Below, one piece after another: positions 12,191-23,639 of a stretch of 64,000 nucleotides of DNA. Location: assembly GCA_963555705.1 (NCBI GenBank), contig OY743174.1, positions 26,601,608 to 26,665,607 of the forward strand, given 5' to 3'. This DNA is from Ligustrum vulgare. Its lineage: Eukaryota; Streptophyta; Magnoliopsida; Lamiales; Oleaceae. The first letter of the stretch is position 1. Each line of letters opens with the position of its first letter. Under the pieces are notes generated by a model. It did no database searches and was not told the DNA's origin. It saw nothing but the letters and a program-made list of their open reading frames with translations. Position numbers and translations under genes: made by a program.

Positions 12191-12774
12191 TCCCAATCCA
12201 TTTTATCTAAATTAGTTTAGACGACCTAAATTGCTAGAAACTTGAAATTTGTTTATATAATATTAGATATTATATTATAATACATTTATATGATGAATGT
12301 GTATTTAGTGGATGATTATGAACTCGACCCATGTGATTGGTTGAATGTATGATTAATTTATTCTGCTTTGTTGGTTGGGCCTGAAAGCCTATTATTATTT
12401 AATTGGGCATGCGTGTCTATTATTTAATTTATTTGAGCTTGTGAGCTCTAGTTTGTAGATATGGGCCTGCGCGTCCTTTGATACAGGTCTACGTGCCAAC
12501 TAGTATAGGATATAGATTGGAGTTGGCCACAAGAAGACAACTAGTATAGGATACAGGTTGCAGTAGCAGATGGAGATTATTGTATTTAGCATTCGATGAT
12601 AGAATGCAGTGTCCCCTAGGAGTTGACCAACTAGTCTTCTTAATGGTTCGAGAAGACTAGATAGATATTATCCATAATCATCCACAATAATATTGTATGT
12701 ATGATTAATTGCATGGTGGATGTTATTTAATATACATAGGAATGATGAGACAAACCCCTCACTTAATATTATAT

Positions 12775-13330
12775 TTAGTCATATGCTTTTCATTGTTATA
12801 ATGAAAAACCAAAGTTTACTATCGATGTCAGCTTGTTGAGTCACTCAAGGCTACTCAATGGTAGATATGTTTCACATTATGAAGTATTAGATACTTCTGA
12901 ACAATGTGTCAGACTTAACCAAAACATCATTTTTGAGTCAATGAAAAGTGATATAATTTTGGAAGCAATTTATTAAATTCGTATTAATTGGTTAATACAG
13001 AGTGCCTTCCATTGTTATAGTGAAAAACCAGAATCCGCACTTGATGCAACTTGTTGAGTCACTCAAGGCTGCAAGTGGGAATGTGTGTTTATCACTATGA
13101 AACATAAGATTATTATGAACAATGAGTAGAATTTAACTGAAATCTATCTTTTGTTGAGTCACTCAAGGATACGAGATTTTGGAGGCACAATCAAGTAAAC
13201 ACATAAGATGTGTGCGACAAAGAGTTGTCTACTTGATGATCTAGGAGTCACATGGAGATGTGATTGATAGGAGTATCTACCTGGATGTTTTATTAGAGCT
13301 TGTTGAGTCACTCAAAGTTTTAATGGAATA
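12775..13330 (+). repeat. Diverged repeats with the TTGAGTCACTCAA motif (Copia-2)
   Basis: The near-palindrome TTGAGTCACTCAA occurs near 12,836, 13,053, 13,155 and 13,301. Two copies sit in a larger unit that starts CATTGTTATA(A/G)TGAAAAACCA. A further degenerate copy is near 12,942. The core TGAGTCA equals a bZIP (GCN4-type) binding site, but no function is shown. Confidence 0.75.
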
Positions 13331-13649
13331 AACGGGATCCTAGCCTATTGTGAATCTAACAGGATTCTACGAGATTATTGTTGAGGGTCATTAATTCAAG
13401 TAAAACAGTGGGAGCAATCAATTTAATAAAAGACCTTATTAAATTGATTTATGCATGATAATACGTGATTCTATTTTTGATTTATTATTGTTGTTGTATT
13501 AGTTTTAAAAGTTGAGTTGTTACTTGAACTTTATGGAGTGTAATTAATACTCTATAAGTTCATTAGACTGAAATCTTTGAATTGACATCGTTCTTTGAGA
13601 AGTGATCTCAAAACAGGATATGATCGAGAATACTATTCTCGAACATTCC

Positions 13650-16600
13650 AATAATAGGACATTACATTTATAATTGCGAGGCTTCCTTAACCGAACTGAA
13701 GATGTGAGAAGTTTGGTGAATCTTCTACTTCAGTCTTCTATTTGATAGAGGTTAAATAATATACTTAGCCAGTTGAGCATTAGATACCGATAGTATACAA
13801 TGGCTAAAAGTATAATAATTGAGAAAAAAATGGTGATATACCTATTTGTAGGTAATAAAGCAAATGTTGCTTGTAAAGTTTAAGAAATTATCACCTATCT
13901 TTGTCTTCTCATTCACTTTAAAATTAGACAATTGTTAATTACAGTTCTTATGAAGAACAACACTTCCACTTCATGTTTGGACATGAAATGATAATCCTAT
14001 TTAATTAAGAATAATAGTTATCCGTTAACATAGATGGGATAATTTGGAAGTTAGGTAAATAACAAATAGTCTACATTCTGAATATTAATAAGGCAAAGAA
14101 AAGGTCACATTTAAATCTGACACTTGACTTATTCATTTAATAGAGATATATGTATATCTTGCCTTGGAGGTAAATTCACAAGTCAGTTTTCTTGGAAAAA
14201 GGAAAGGTGGGATGGTTGATCCACTGAGCCTATTACATTTGGATGTAAGCGGGTCTATGTCAGAGTGGTCTTTAATCATTAGATAACCAAGATTTTTATT
14301 GTTATCTATAATAAAGTTTAAATCTGAAAGTTTGAAAAGTTCAAATAATACAGATATAAATTAGAAGACCAAAATGAGAAAAATATTCTAAGCACGTAGA
14401 TTTGATCAAAGTGAAGAATATTTCAAAGTGATTGACTTCAAGTTTGTGTTATGAGAACATAATTTTCGCATAAATAACCCTTTTGCATAAACCTCGACAC
14501 AATGGCGTATCTGAAAGGAGAATGATTACAATTGATATAATCATTGATGAAGCCACGCAAAATCTCCAAAACAGTTTTTGGAGTTTTGCACTAAAAACTT
14601 TATATTACACACTTAGTCGTGTTCCATGATAACCGGTTGATGAAGGTCCATATAAGATATGGATTTTAAAGGTCTAATCTTCCTCCCGTTAAGATTTAAG
14701 ACCTCAATACTTATTAGAAGTATACCAATTTGGATAAGCAATAGTCTTAGTCCAATATGTATATTTGTGGGATATCTAAAAGATGGTTGGATATTATTTC
14801 TACATTCCTATCGAGAAAGAAAGTCTGTCTCGAATTTTGTCAATACCTTGGAGAAACAGTTCATCTAAGAGAAGACAGTGGGAGCAAAAGTAGAACATGA
14901 AAGAGTTCATGATTACACATATATACTCAATCGATTAAATAAGCTGGAATATGTGCTTGCATTAGATGAGGCACAGATCAATGCGTGGGACATGATCGGT
15001 GTTTAGGACGTGGTGACGACTGAGAAGATACTAGCTCCATGTAAAGATATTAGGATCATGTATACTCTATTGAGTTACACATCCCTGATTGCTCATATAG
15101 TATTAGTCATCAAGGATAATGAGCCTTTATTTACATAGAAGCTAAGTCAAATATTGACTAAATGAGATGGCAGGAAGCCATAGAATCCAAGATAAAAACA
15201 AGTTTTGGAACTTGTTTGATTCACCTGAAATGGGTAAGACCCATATGCTGTAAATGCGTTTACTTCGAATCAATTCGAATTCTACTTGCAGTAGCAACAT
15301 GCTATAATTATGGGATTTTTGAATCCTTAAACATAGTATGTTAGCTACAGATATCTATTATAGATTAAAGCAAGCCTCATGGAGCTACAATCTTAATTTT
15401 GATGAGATAATCAAAATGGTTGATTTTATCAAAAGTTGAAGATAAAGAATGTGTATATAAAATGTTAGTGGGAGTGTTCAATATTTCTGACAGTATATGT
15501 AGATGACATATTATTTATCAGAAGTTGAGTCTCTAAACTTTAAAATGAAAGTGCAATTATTTTGAATTTCTCCATGATGGATTTGAGAAATAAAATCTTC
15601 ACTTTGGGAAGCAAAATCTATAGAGATAGATTTGAAAGGTTATTTTGATTTCTCAATCCACGTACATAGATGAAATGCTAATAGGGTTAGCATGAGTGAA
15701 TCCAATGTAGGATTCTATCCCAAAAGTTTTGGGGTTAATCTTTTCAAAATGGTGTTTAGAACACATATTGAGAATGAATGATCTGGAGAAGATACTTGAT
15801 TGCTTGACAATAAGATCTTAAACGCGACACTATGTACGATACCTTTTGTATTATTGAGTACTTGAGAATTACTAAGAATACAGTAGACATGAGGAGAAAT
15901 GTAGACTTACTGTCTTTAGGTATAGAGACACCATCCTTTAGTCCGGGAAGGGATGAAGGAAATATTCAGTCTAATTGTTAATTAACTCATAGTAGTGGTG
16001 TGGTTAGTTTGAAATGGTTCAAATAAGAGAAACCGCTAACTATACAACTGAGACCAAATACATAAGTGCTTGTGAAGCAATCTTGATCGTTAAGTTCATT
16101 AATTAACTATAACTGTTCCTAGCATTGTAGCTCTAGTAATGAGTATTGTGACGAAAATGGAGTCATCGTGTAAGTGAGGGAACTGGGTCTCATTGATGAT
16201 CTGAGTATGTATTTAGGGGCTACTATCTTGTTCGAATATTGTAGAAAAATTAGAATCATGCCCACTAACCTTGAGAAGGTTGAACATGTGAAGAGTCACA
16301 TATTGAAGATCCACCTGTAAATTCACTATCCCAATGGGAAAGTGATTGTCACATAAACCCATTATGTATATGATATATGAGTTATTGGATCTAGTGGGAG
16401 AATATCAATGTTATGATTTAATTCCAATCGTTGAGATAGCATAACACATATTATCATTGTTACAATAAAGGAAGATCTATTATTAAATTGAGTTTAACTC
16501 ATTATTTAGATAATAAAGTTCGTAGAATAAGTTTAAGTAACTTGTAAGTTACAAGGTGTTGTGATTGTGAGATACAAGCCATTAATATCTTATTCTAAAA

Positions 16601-17480
16601 TTGTCCCTAGTCGAAGTAACAGCAAGATACGGATGTTGTTGTTGCAGTTAGACTAGCATATATTGCATTTCTTTCATATGAAAAAAGTAGCTTATCTCAC
16701 AAGCTAGAATGTAGAGGGTCATTCAAATGAACATGTGGATGCATTGTTAGATGAACAAAACATTGGATGACCTGCCTAGAGATTCCACATGGATAACTAT
16801 CCATGCGTCAGTGGTGAATCTCTAATGCACGGTTGTGGATCTGGTCCTTTGACTTGAGGATGTCATAGAATCTTATATGAGGATTGTTATGCTTTGGCGA
16901 GCGTTGATGTTGGCTCTTGAGAGGGAGCCATCAGGATGACACCGTACGGGTATAGTGAGAGTCATATGAAGGTTGTGTTTGTCCAATAAGAGGATTCGTC
17001 ACTCCTGGGTAGTAGGAGATTATAACCTGTATTTCGCTCACTTAAGTTGATGTAAATTCCTCGGCCGGGATGAAGTTATGAGTTGAAAAGGTGTTTTCAG
17101 TCATAACAAGATCAACTAAGATAAGAAGTGAATAACATAATTGGTTGAAATGAGATTGACACTATCCATATCACTTAACCAATTGGGTTATATTGATGAA
17201 GGGATTATATTTCCATGGTAACCGCACATGAACTGGTCTTGTCATGCCACATAACTTTTCCTTTCACATGGATTGCCTTGACACATTGCTAGATGTCAAT
17301 CTAGGACGGCGATGTAAATTAATCAATCTTGGTGAGTCGAGGATGAATTAGAAATGGAGATTTGAATTCCCCTTATTCCAATCAGATTGGAATAATAATA
17401 GCACGGCGTTTGTCATCGTGAATGGAACCTAATGGGTACCACACAAAATGCAAGAATTGAGTATCTAGAATTGGATTTTG
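13650..17480 (+). pseudogene. Copia-2 degenerate pol region
   Basis: There is no long frame, but copia landmarks appear in order. These are a DPLSLLHLDVSGSMSEW-like integrase start (about 14,215), a CIFVGYLKDGW block (about 14,758) after the integrase, a YEEAM-like region (about 15,120), the RT catalytic box VYVDDILFI (15,493-15,519) and an RNase H STTEAKYISACEA-like block (about 16,043). Stops and shifts are dense, so this is an old dead copy. The lineage cannot be assigned reliably. The 3' part, about 16,300-17,480, is non-coding. Confidence 0.7.
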
Positions 17481-17494
17481 TCCAAGTGGGAGAT

Positions 17495-17971
17495 TGTTAG
17501 AATTAATGTACAAGCCCAATTGTTGGGCCGGACTTTACAATTAGATTAATTAATATGATTAATTAATCAAGTCCCATTAAAAGTCCTATTGTCACTAGGG
17601 TTAGGGTTTTGAGGTGCACATATTAATATGTGCACTATTGTAGAGAAAGAATGAGAGTCGCTTTTCTGTAATATTCTAGCTCAGGATTTTTCTCTTGCTA
17701 ACACAAAGAGAAAAATCAATTCTCTCGAATCCATTCCAATATTTGGAGATTGATGGAGTTCCAGAATCAACTCGTTGTGTGGATTTCTTTTAGAGGCTGG
17801 ACAATTGGACAGCTGGAGGTGACAAGTTTGTACCTCCTGTTTCAGATTTCAGATTCACGGCGTTCATCAAAGGTATCATTCTAGTCACAAATTCTATCTA
17901 AGTGCAAGGTTGATCCGGGCTATGGTTTCGAGTTTGTTTAATTTCCCCTATGCATGTATCAAAACCTTACA
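17495..17971 (+). repeat. Copia-2 3' LTR (477 bp)
   Basis: It starts TGTTAGAATTAATG after the purine tract AAGTGGGAGAT and ends AAAACCTTACA, where Tekay LTR sequence resumes. It contains the inverted repeat GTGCACATATTAATATGTGC (17,614-17,633), a perfect 20-bp palindrome. No partner LTR was found. Confidence 0.78.
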
Positions 17972-18446
17972 TGAGATTGGTGATCAATATAAATGAATGT
18001 TTAAAGAAATGAGAGATTTTTACCTAGTTTAGATGCTCAGAAAACTCCTGTGAATGTTCAGCCGTGAGAGTGAAGATTTTGGAGAATGGTGATGACTGAG
18101 TTCCGATTTTTGATATTGCTACTGTTGAACCCTACTATTTTGATTAAAATTCAAAATTTGGGTATAGTTGGGCCAACATTGGACTATTCTTTGGGCTGAC
18201 CACGAGACTTAAACTTGGGCCAAAGAGGAATATTTGACTAAAGACAATTTAAAATAGATATTGAGTATAAAATTCGACCCAATAAAAATAATCGAACTCA
18301 AAGATTAAAAATTGTTTTGAATTCTTATATTAAATGTTTTGTTAGACAGCTTGATGGACGTAAAATAAATTCTTAGATTTGACAGGAATTTCGTTGCTAT
18401 ACAACTTAATTTATAACATTTGCATTTTCAAATTCAGGTTGCTACA
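17972..18446 (-). repeat. Tekay-like element, remnant of 5' LTR
   Basis: It aligns with 4,229-4,720 of the complete LTR with scattered substitutions and short indels (near 10% difference). It ends GGTTGCTACA, matching GGGTCGATACA. The other 1.68 kb of this LTR (equivalent to 2,552-4,228) is absent. Confidence 0.85.
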
Positions 18447-18451
18447 ACAAC

Positions 18452-20050
18452 AATCATCAAGTAAACGAAGAACCGAGAAGTAGTAAAAGGCAACAAATTC
18501 CAAAGACATCCGGTCCAAACTTGGTAACCAATTTACTTGAAAATGATCCAAGGACATTTGATGAAGCAATGTCCACTCCCGAAGTTCCTTTTTGGAAAGA
18601 AGCTGTGCGTAACGAAATTGAATCCATCATGAGTGACCATACTTGGGAATTGGTTGAACTCCCTCTGGGAAACAAAGCTTTAGGATGCAATTGGATCTTC
18701 AAAAAGAAATTGAAGTCGGATGGATCAATTGATAAATACAAGGCTCGATTAGTAGCAAAAGGGTATAGACAAAATGATGGATTGGATTTCTTTGATACTT
18801 ATTCACCCGTTACAAGAATTACGTCTATACGTGTCTTGATTGCAATCACAGTATTGCATAATTTTGTAACACATAAAATGGATGTTAAACCGTGTTTCTT
18901 AATGGTGAATTCGAAAAAGCAATCTACATTAAATAACTTGAAGGGTTTGTTACACCAGGAAATGAAAAATAGGTTTGTAAACTTGTAAAATCATTGTATG
19001 GATTGAAAAAAGCACCAAAGCAATGACATGAAAAGTTTGATAAAACTATGTTGTCAAATGACTTCAAAATCAATGAATGTGACAAGTGTGTCTACATTAA
19101 AACCACACCTAATGAATATGTAATCGTATGCCTATACGTTGATGATATGCTAATTATGGGAAATAACTTAAAAGTCATTTCCTCGACTAAGAAAATGATA
19201 ACAAAACACTTTGACATGAATTATATGGGAGTGGTGAATGTAATATTAGCAATTAAAATCTCTAAGACATCCGATGGTTTGTCATTATCTCAGTTACATT
19301 ATGTTGATAATATACTTAAGAAGTTTATTGCGTATAATGATAAACCTGTTAAGTCACCAGTTGACTTAGGTATACACTTAGCCAAGAATATTGGTGAGCC
19401 TGTATCTCAATTGGAATATTCGCTTATCATAGGCAGTTTAATGTATATTACCAACTGCGCAAGACCGATTATAGCATACATAGTCAACAGGTTGACTAGA
19501 TTCACTAGTAATCCAAGTATTGAACACTGGAAGACATTAAATCGAGTTCTTAGATACGTAAAACACATGGTTGAATATGGATTACACTACTCAATATATC
19601 TTGCGGTGTTAGAAGGATAAACCGATGCAAATTGGATATCCGACACTAAGAATTCAAAATCCACGAGTGATTATGTATTTACCATTGGAGGTGGAGCCGT
19701 GTCCTGTAAATCGTCTAAGCAAACATGTATAGCTCGATCCACAATGGAATCTTAGTTTAGTACATTAGACAAATCCGATGAAGAAGCAGAATGGCTTCGT
19801 AATTTCCTTGAAGAAATTCCATGTTGGGAAAATCCAGTTTCTGCAATTAACATACATTGCGATAATCAATCGGCAATAGCGAGGGCACAAAATAGTATGT
19901 ATAATGGTAATTCTCTAAATATCCGTCGGAGACATAATACCATTAAGCATTTAATATCGAATGGTATAATCTCTATAAATTATGTGAAGTAAAAAGAAAA
20001 TTTGGCTGATCCTTTGACGAAAGGACTTGCAAGAGATCAAGTATACCATC
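18452..20050 (+). pseudogene. Copia-1 pol fragment: reverse transcriptase and RNase H
   Basis: It starts NHQVNEEPRSSKRQQ, continuing the integrase fragment, then NWIFKKKLKSDGSIDKYKAR and LVAKGYRQ, the start of copia RT. A frameshift near 18,895 disrupts the AFLNG motif. The frame resumes at 19,048 with the catalytic box CLYVDDMLIMG (about 19,129) and GSLMYITNCARP (about 19,434). RNase H follows with [32 protein letters not shown] and ENLADPLTKGL. Stops interrupt at about 18,986, 19,025 (TGG to TGA), 19,618, 19,753 and 19,990. The fragment ends at the Retand-like insertion, within DQVYH. Confidence 0.9.
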
Positions 20051-20828
20051 TGATGCTATAAAAAATCCTAACCTTGACGTGGCGGGATCTGGTGAAACTT
20101 GATTGCTGGAAAAGAGGAATGAATTCTCCTTGGATGACCTGCAAAAAGGCGAGGATGATTCTCCCCGTCGCCCCTCCGGTGTGAGAATTAGTATTTTGGA
20201 GAAAAGTAGAGAAAGAATATTTAACTGGAAAACGTAAAGAATATTGAATGAATAATATGTGATCAAAGGAGCGGTATTTATAGGCTGAAAATCCCATAAC
20301 CCTTTTTAATTAAAGAAGGAGTTCTTTTATTATAAACTTACCTTTAGGAAGAGTTCTAAACTTATAGGGATTCTATTCCCCTTTTTAGAATATTTCCTTC
20401 TGGGATTCGTAAGGCCTTGAAGCCCAAGAATGGGGCCCATTAGCAAGGCCCATTAATGAGAGAGATTCAGGGGCCTATTTACTTGGGCCATAGGTTGGGA
20501 CTTCCCGACTTAATCACCAAGCTCAATTCAAAGTGGAATATGATCGAGGTATGACCCGGTCTTATCCTCTAGACGTACCTGGGCCCAAGATCCCACCTTT
20601 AAAGACCGTAATACGTTTTGAGAGAAGGTAGGTCGGTCAAGCCCAACCATAAGGATGACTAAAGAACCCCGGGGATATGAACGACCGGGTATACATGCCC
20701 AACCTTGTCTTCCTATAGGCTGCAAACTTGGACAGGTCGGTCATAGGACGAGGTCCATGGTAAGATGGGTCGGCCAGTTGTATTCCCGTGTCCAGCCCAT
20801 CTTTGGACGTCCTGAATTTGTCCGATCG
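20051..20828 (-). repeat. Retand-1 3' LTR
   Basis: On the + strand it starts TGATGCTATAAAA and ends near CCGATCG, where the other copy reads CTGATCA; the end base has mutated. A TATA box for - strand transcription (TATAAATA) is at 20,275-20,282. The adjoining internal sequence (- strand GCACGGGGGCCAA, 20,829-20,841) is the likely polypurine tract. Confidence 0.88.
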
Positions 20829-21038
20829 TTGGCCCCCGTGCATCAGAGATTTAGGGAAATATCTCTGAATGCAATTATTATCTTTTTGCCAGCTTTGCAT
20901 ATTTATTTCTGACAGCTAATTATGCGTTTTTCCAACTCACCTACTTTAATGCTTCGTCATATAAGAGTCGCTTTAGATAGTTGACATGTGGCCAGAGGAA
21001 AATTTTGGATTTTAAAATTTTTCCCGCCTAATTTGTCT

Positions 21039-21203
21039 ATATATTTGGTCCCCATAATCCCATTATGTTTACTTTGCGATTTTTTTTGAGAGATCAGAGA
21101 ACTCGTCGGGAAACCATCACGACCTCTTCTTCAACAAAAATTTCCTAGCGCTTTAGGTAAGCTCGACCTAACCCGACCTCTGTAAATTTATTATTTATTA
21201 TAG
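21039..21203 (+). promoter_or_regulatory. Putative promoter and leader of the Retand-1 antisense gene
   Basis: TATATATT at 21,039-21,046 is followed by a leader and then by the gene start at 21,210. GTAAGC (21,157) and TTATTATAG (ending 21,203) look like a 5' leader intron, but it would be only 47 nt, short for a plant intron. The diverged relative at 41,005-41,345 has the same order of TATA box, leader, T-rich intron and ATG, which supports the layout. Confidence 0.5.
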
Positions 21204-21209
21204 GAAAAT

Positions 21210-23086
21210 ATGGCGAGATGTGTAATAGTGGATGACCTTAGGGAGGTAGAAAATTTAGATGAACCCTTAGAGGTCGAGCCCTTAGGTTTCTATGAGCCCC
21301 CGCCCATTTTTGAAGGGGATGAGTTTGATGACGGGGAGGAGGTTGAGGAAAATCCTAGGGTAGTAAGGGAATCTAGACAGATCGAACTTGAACTCCCAAC
21401 CCACTATAACAGAATGAAAGAGAATATGATAGAGGTAGACATGAGGAGGTGTAGGTTATCAGATAGGTACACTGCTAGGGTTCCGGATAGGGACAAGTAT
21501 TCCTATCACTGCCGGGAAGGGGAGATAGTGGTATACCACGAAGCCTTGCTGGTCGGGCTTAGGTTCCCTCTTCACCACTTTTTTGTGGACTTCTTGCTAA
21601 CCGCGAGCATACTACCCGGTCAGCTTATCCCCAATGAGTGGAGGATCCTTGTGTATTTTTACATACTGTGTAAAAGCTTAGGAATAGAGCCCACTGTTAA
21701 CCTTTGTAAGTGTCTGTTGGAGCTTAAGTACCTGCCCCGATGTAACAACTTTGTTTATTTGTGCAGGAAGGGTAAGTTTGAGGTTCCATGGGTCCTGTCT
21801 TCTATAAAGTATTGGAAAGAAAGGTTTTTCTTTATTAAACCGAAAGAGGGTGAGACCTTATTTTGGCCGACCTTTAGAAGACCCGAGGTAGATAATTTTA
21901 ATATGATGGGTAATGTAAGTGAGGAGGCCATGACAGAGCTCATGGATGATGCTGTTCGGGTTTGTGATTTTGGTTTGCTGGCTGAAGAAGCCAGTGACCT
22001 AGCAAATAGTGACATTCTGGACCAGGCCGGCCTTGACCTTACGCCCGGTAGGTTTCGGCCTCTTAAATTACGTAAATAAAATTTCCCTTCCTTCCTTTAT
22101 TACTAGTCCTGTGCATTTTTCAGGAGGTTTAACTCTTCGTCTTTGTTGCAGGAATGACTTTTGATTCTGAGGCTTTGAAGCAAGCCGCACATGCTAAGGC
22201 CCAAATTTCTCGGGCCAAGAGAATAGTACACGGGGTGACAAGGAGGTGCCCTCAAAAAAGGGGAAGGGCCAACCTCTCATCCTTGGGTCAAACATCCCAG
22301 GTGCAAGAGGATATCCCTCCTCCCATGGAGGAAAGGCAGCAAAGAGGTCGGGCACCCCGTTGTCTGGCTCTGAGCTTGAGCTCGAGAATCTGTCCCTGGC
22401 TGATTGCAGAAGGAAAATGCAGGATTCCCTGTATCCAGCCTTGTGAAAAAGTACCAACATGAAGTCGTCCTGGAGTAGGGAGTTGAGCATATAATGAGCG
22501 CGGCTCTCCAGGTAATTCTCAAGATGTCTTCTCTATTCTTTAATTGACATTTTTACGCAAAAATTTTACAAGTTATTCTTCTGAACTGCAGATGTTGAGC
22601 ATCACCCGGGGAGTTTCCAACCAGAGTATTGAGCGGGGTGAGACGGCCAGTCAACTAGTTCACTCCGTTTAGTACGAGGCAACTCAGGTAAACGCTATTG
22701 AGGAGGAGCTTCGAAAGGTCAATGCTGATCTTGAGGCTGCACTTCAAGAGTGAAACTCAGCTCGGGACGAGGCTAAGCATTTGGCTGAAGCGCTCGAGCA
22801 GACTCGGGCACGCGAGCCCCAACTCCAAGCTTCTGCAATTGAGTCCTTCAAGGGGTTAGAAGACTACAAGCTTGCCCTGGGTAATTATGCTTTAGAGTCC
22901 TACTCTCAAGCAACAAAACAGGCAAGGGCTTGGTGCCTTCTGAAGATGCCCAACCTGGACACGAGCCCAATGGATGCTTTCCCCTTGCGTGCTGATGATC
23001 TTGATCTCACCCCTTTTGAGGAGGAGGAAGTGGCTGATTTCGAGGTGCTCGTGGAAGCTGATGATGGGACCGATCCCGAAGACTGA
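21210..23086 (+). pseudogene. Antisense additional ORF of Retand-1, three exons
   Basis: Exon 1 (21,210-22,047) encodes about 279 residues. Its acidic N-terminus is followed by a block around FPLHHFFVDFL, PNEWRILVYFY and VPWVLSSIKYWKERFFFI that resembles the plant 'putative gypsy-type transposon' domain (Pfam Transposase_28). A GTAGGT donor (22,048) and a TTTGTTGCAG acceptor (ending 22,151) join it in frame to exon 2 (22,152-22,511). A second intron (22,512-22,591, GTAATT..CTGCAG) leads to exon 3, which encodes a charged coiled coil (EEELRKVNADLEAALQE, then EALEQTRAREPQ) and an acidic tail. Exon 2 has shifts near 22,235 and 22,438. Exon 3 has two stops (TAG near 22,669 and TGA near 22,751) explainable by C-to-T change. 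Tat elements are known to carry such extra genes; the function is unknown. Confidence 0.75.
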
Positions 23087-23232
23087 AGATTTTGTAGAAT
23101 TTTGTTATTTTGCCTGGGGTATGCCGACCTGTTGATTTTATGAGAAATAATTCGCAAGACCGAGCTAGGCCAACCTTGCATTTAATTCACGCAAAGGACA
23201 GGTTAAACTTTTGACTTTGTGAAAGTAGGAAA

Positions 23233-23580
23233 AATAATAATTTGTAACGCCTTGCCATGAGACATTGTAAATTATTTGTTGGAAAATAATTTGTAACGCA
23301 TTGCCATAAGATATTGTAAATTATTTGTTGGAAAATAATTTGTAACGCCTTTCCATGAGATATTGTAAATTATTCGTGGAAGAATAATTTGTAACGTCTT
23401 ACCATGAGACATTGTAAATTATTTGTCGGGAAATAATTTGTAACGCCTTGCCACGAAACATTGTAAATTATTCGTGGAAGAATAATTTGTAACATCTTAC
23501 CAGGAGACATTGTAAATTATTTGTTTGTGAATTAACTTGTAAAGTCATTTGGATGACCTTGTAAGTTATTTCAAGATTTA
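23233..23580. repeat. ~49-bp tandem repeat between pol and antisense gene
   Basis: At least six units start at about 23,237, 23,287, 23,337, 23,385, 23,434 and 23,483, with a degenerate last copy. Each unit begins TAATTTGTAACG and ends TTGTAAATTATT, so it can fold back on itself. The array lies between the two convergent genes, where Tat elements are known to carry variable tandem repeats. Confidence 0.92.
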
Positions 23581-23639
23581 GTCCTCTCGTGCTCATTCTT
23601 CGGAATAAACTCTTTTATTAAAGGGGACTGAACTGTGGG

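Larger units (their letters stand above)
11026..17971 (+). mobile_element. Copia-2: decayed Ty1-copia element lacking its 5' LTR
   Basis: It consists of a long non-coding leader (GC-rich, then AT-rich with tandem repeats), a degenerate gag-pol region, a purine-rich tract (AAGTGGGAGAT, 17,484-17,494) and a 3' LTR (17,495-17,971). It was inserted into the 5' LTR of the Tekay-like element: the sequence right after its 3' LTR (17,972) matches position 4,229 of the Tekay LTR. TGAGA (17,972-17,976) would be the right target copy. No 5' LTR or left target copy is present. The left edge abuts Tekay pol, so one deletion probably removed the 5' LTR together with Tekay gag. Confidence 0.72.
2552..18446 (-). 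mobile_element. Tekay-like chromovirus (Ty3-gypsy) nested in Copia-1
   Basis: The element reads right to left. Its 3' LTR is 2,552-4,720, followed inward by a polypurine tract, a chromodomain, integrase, RNase H and RT. The start of pol resumes at 10,701-11,025 beyond a nested solo LTR. The remnant of its 5' LTR is 17,972-18,446. Gag, protease and about 1.7 kb of the 5' LTR are missing, replaced by a decayed copia element. The flanking 5-mers are ATGAC (2,547-2,551) and ACAAC (18,447-18,451). They differ by two transitions and fit an old target duplication. The LTR ends are TGTAACG..GATACA and ..GCTACA. The chromodomain places it in the Tekay/Del group. Confidence 0.85.

Noticed and set aside
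14659..14868. Independent small gene at 14,659
   Set aside because: The peptide CIFVGYLKDGW is the degraded block after integrase of Copia-2, so it is part of that pol.
23233..23580. CRISPR-like regular repeat
   Set aside because: Units are directly tandem without unique spacers, and the setting is a plant retrotransposon.
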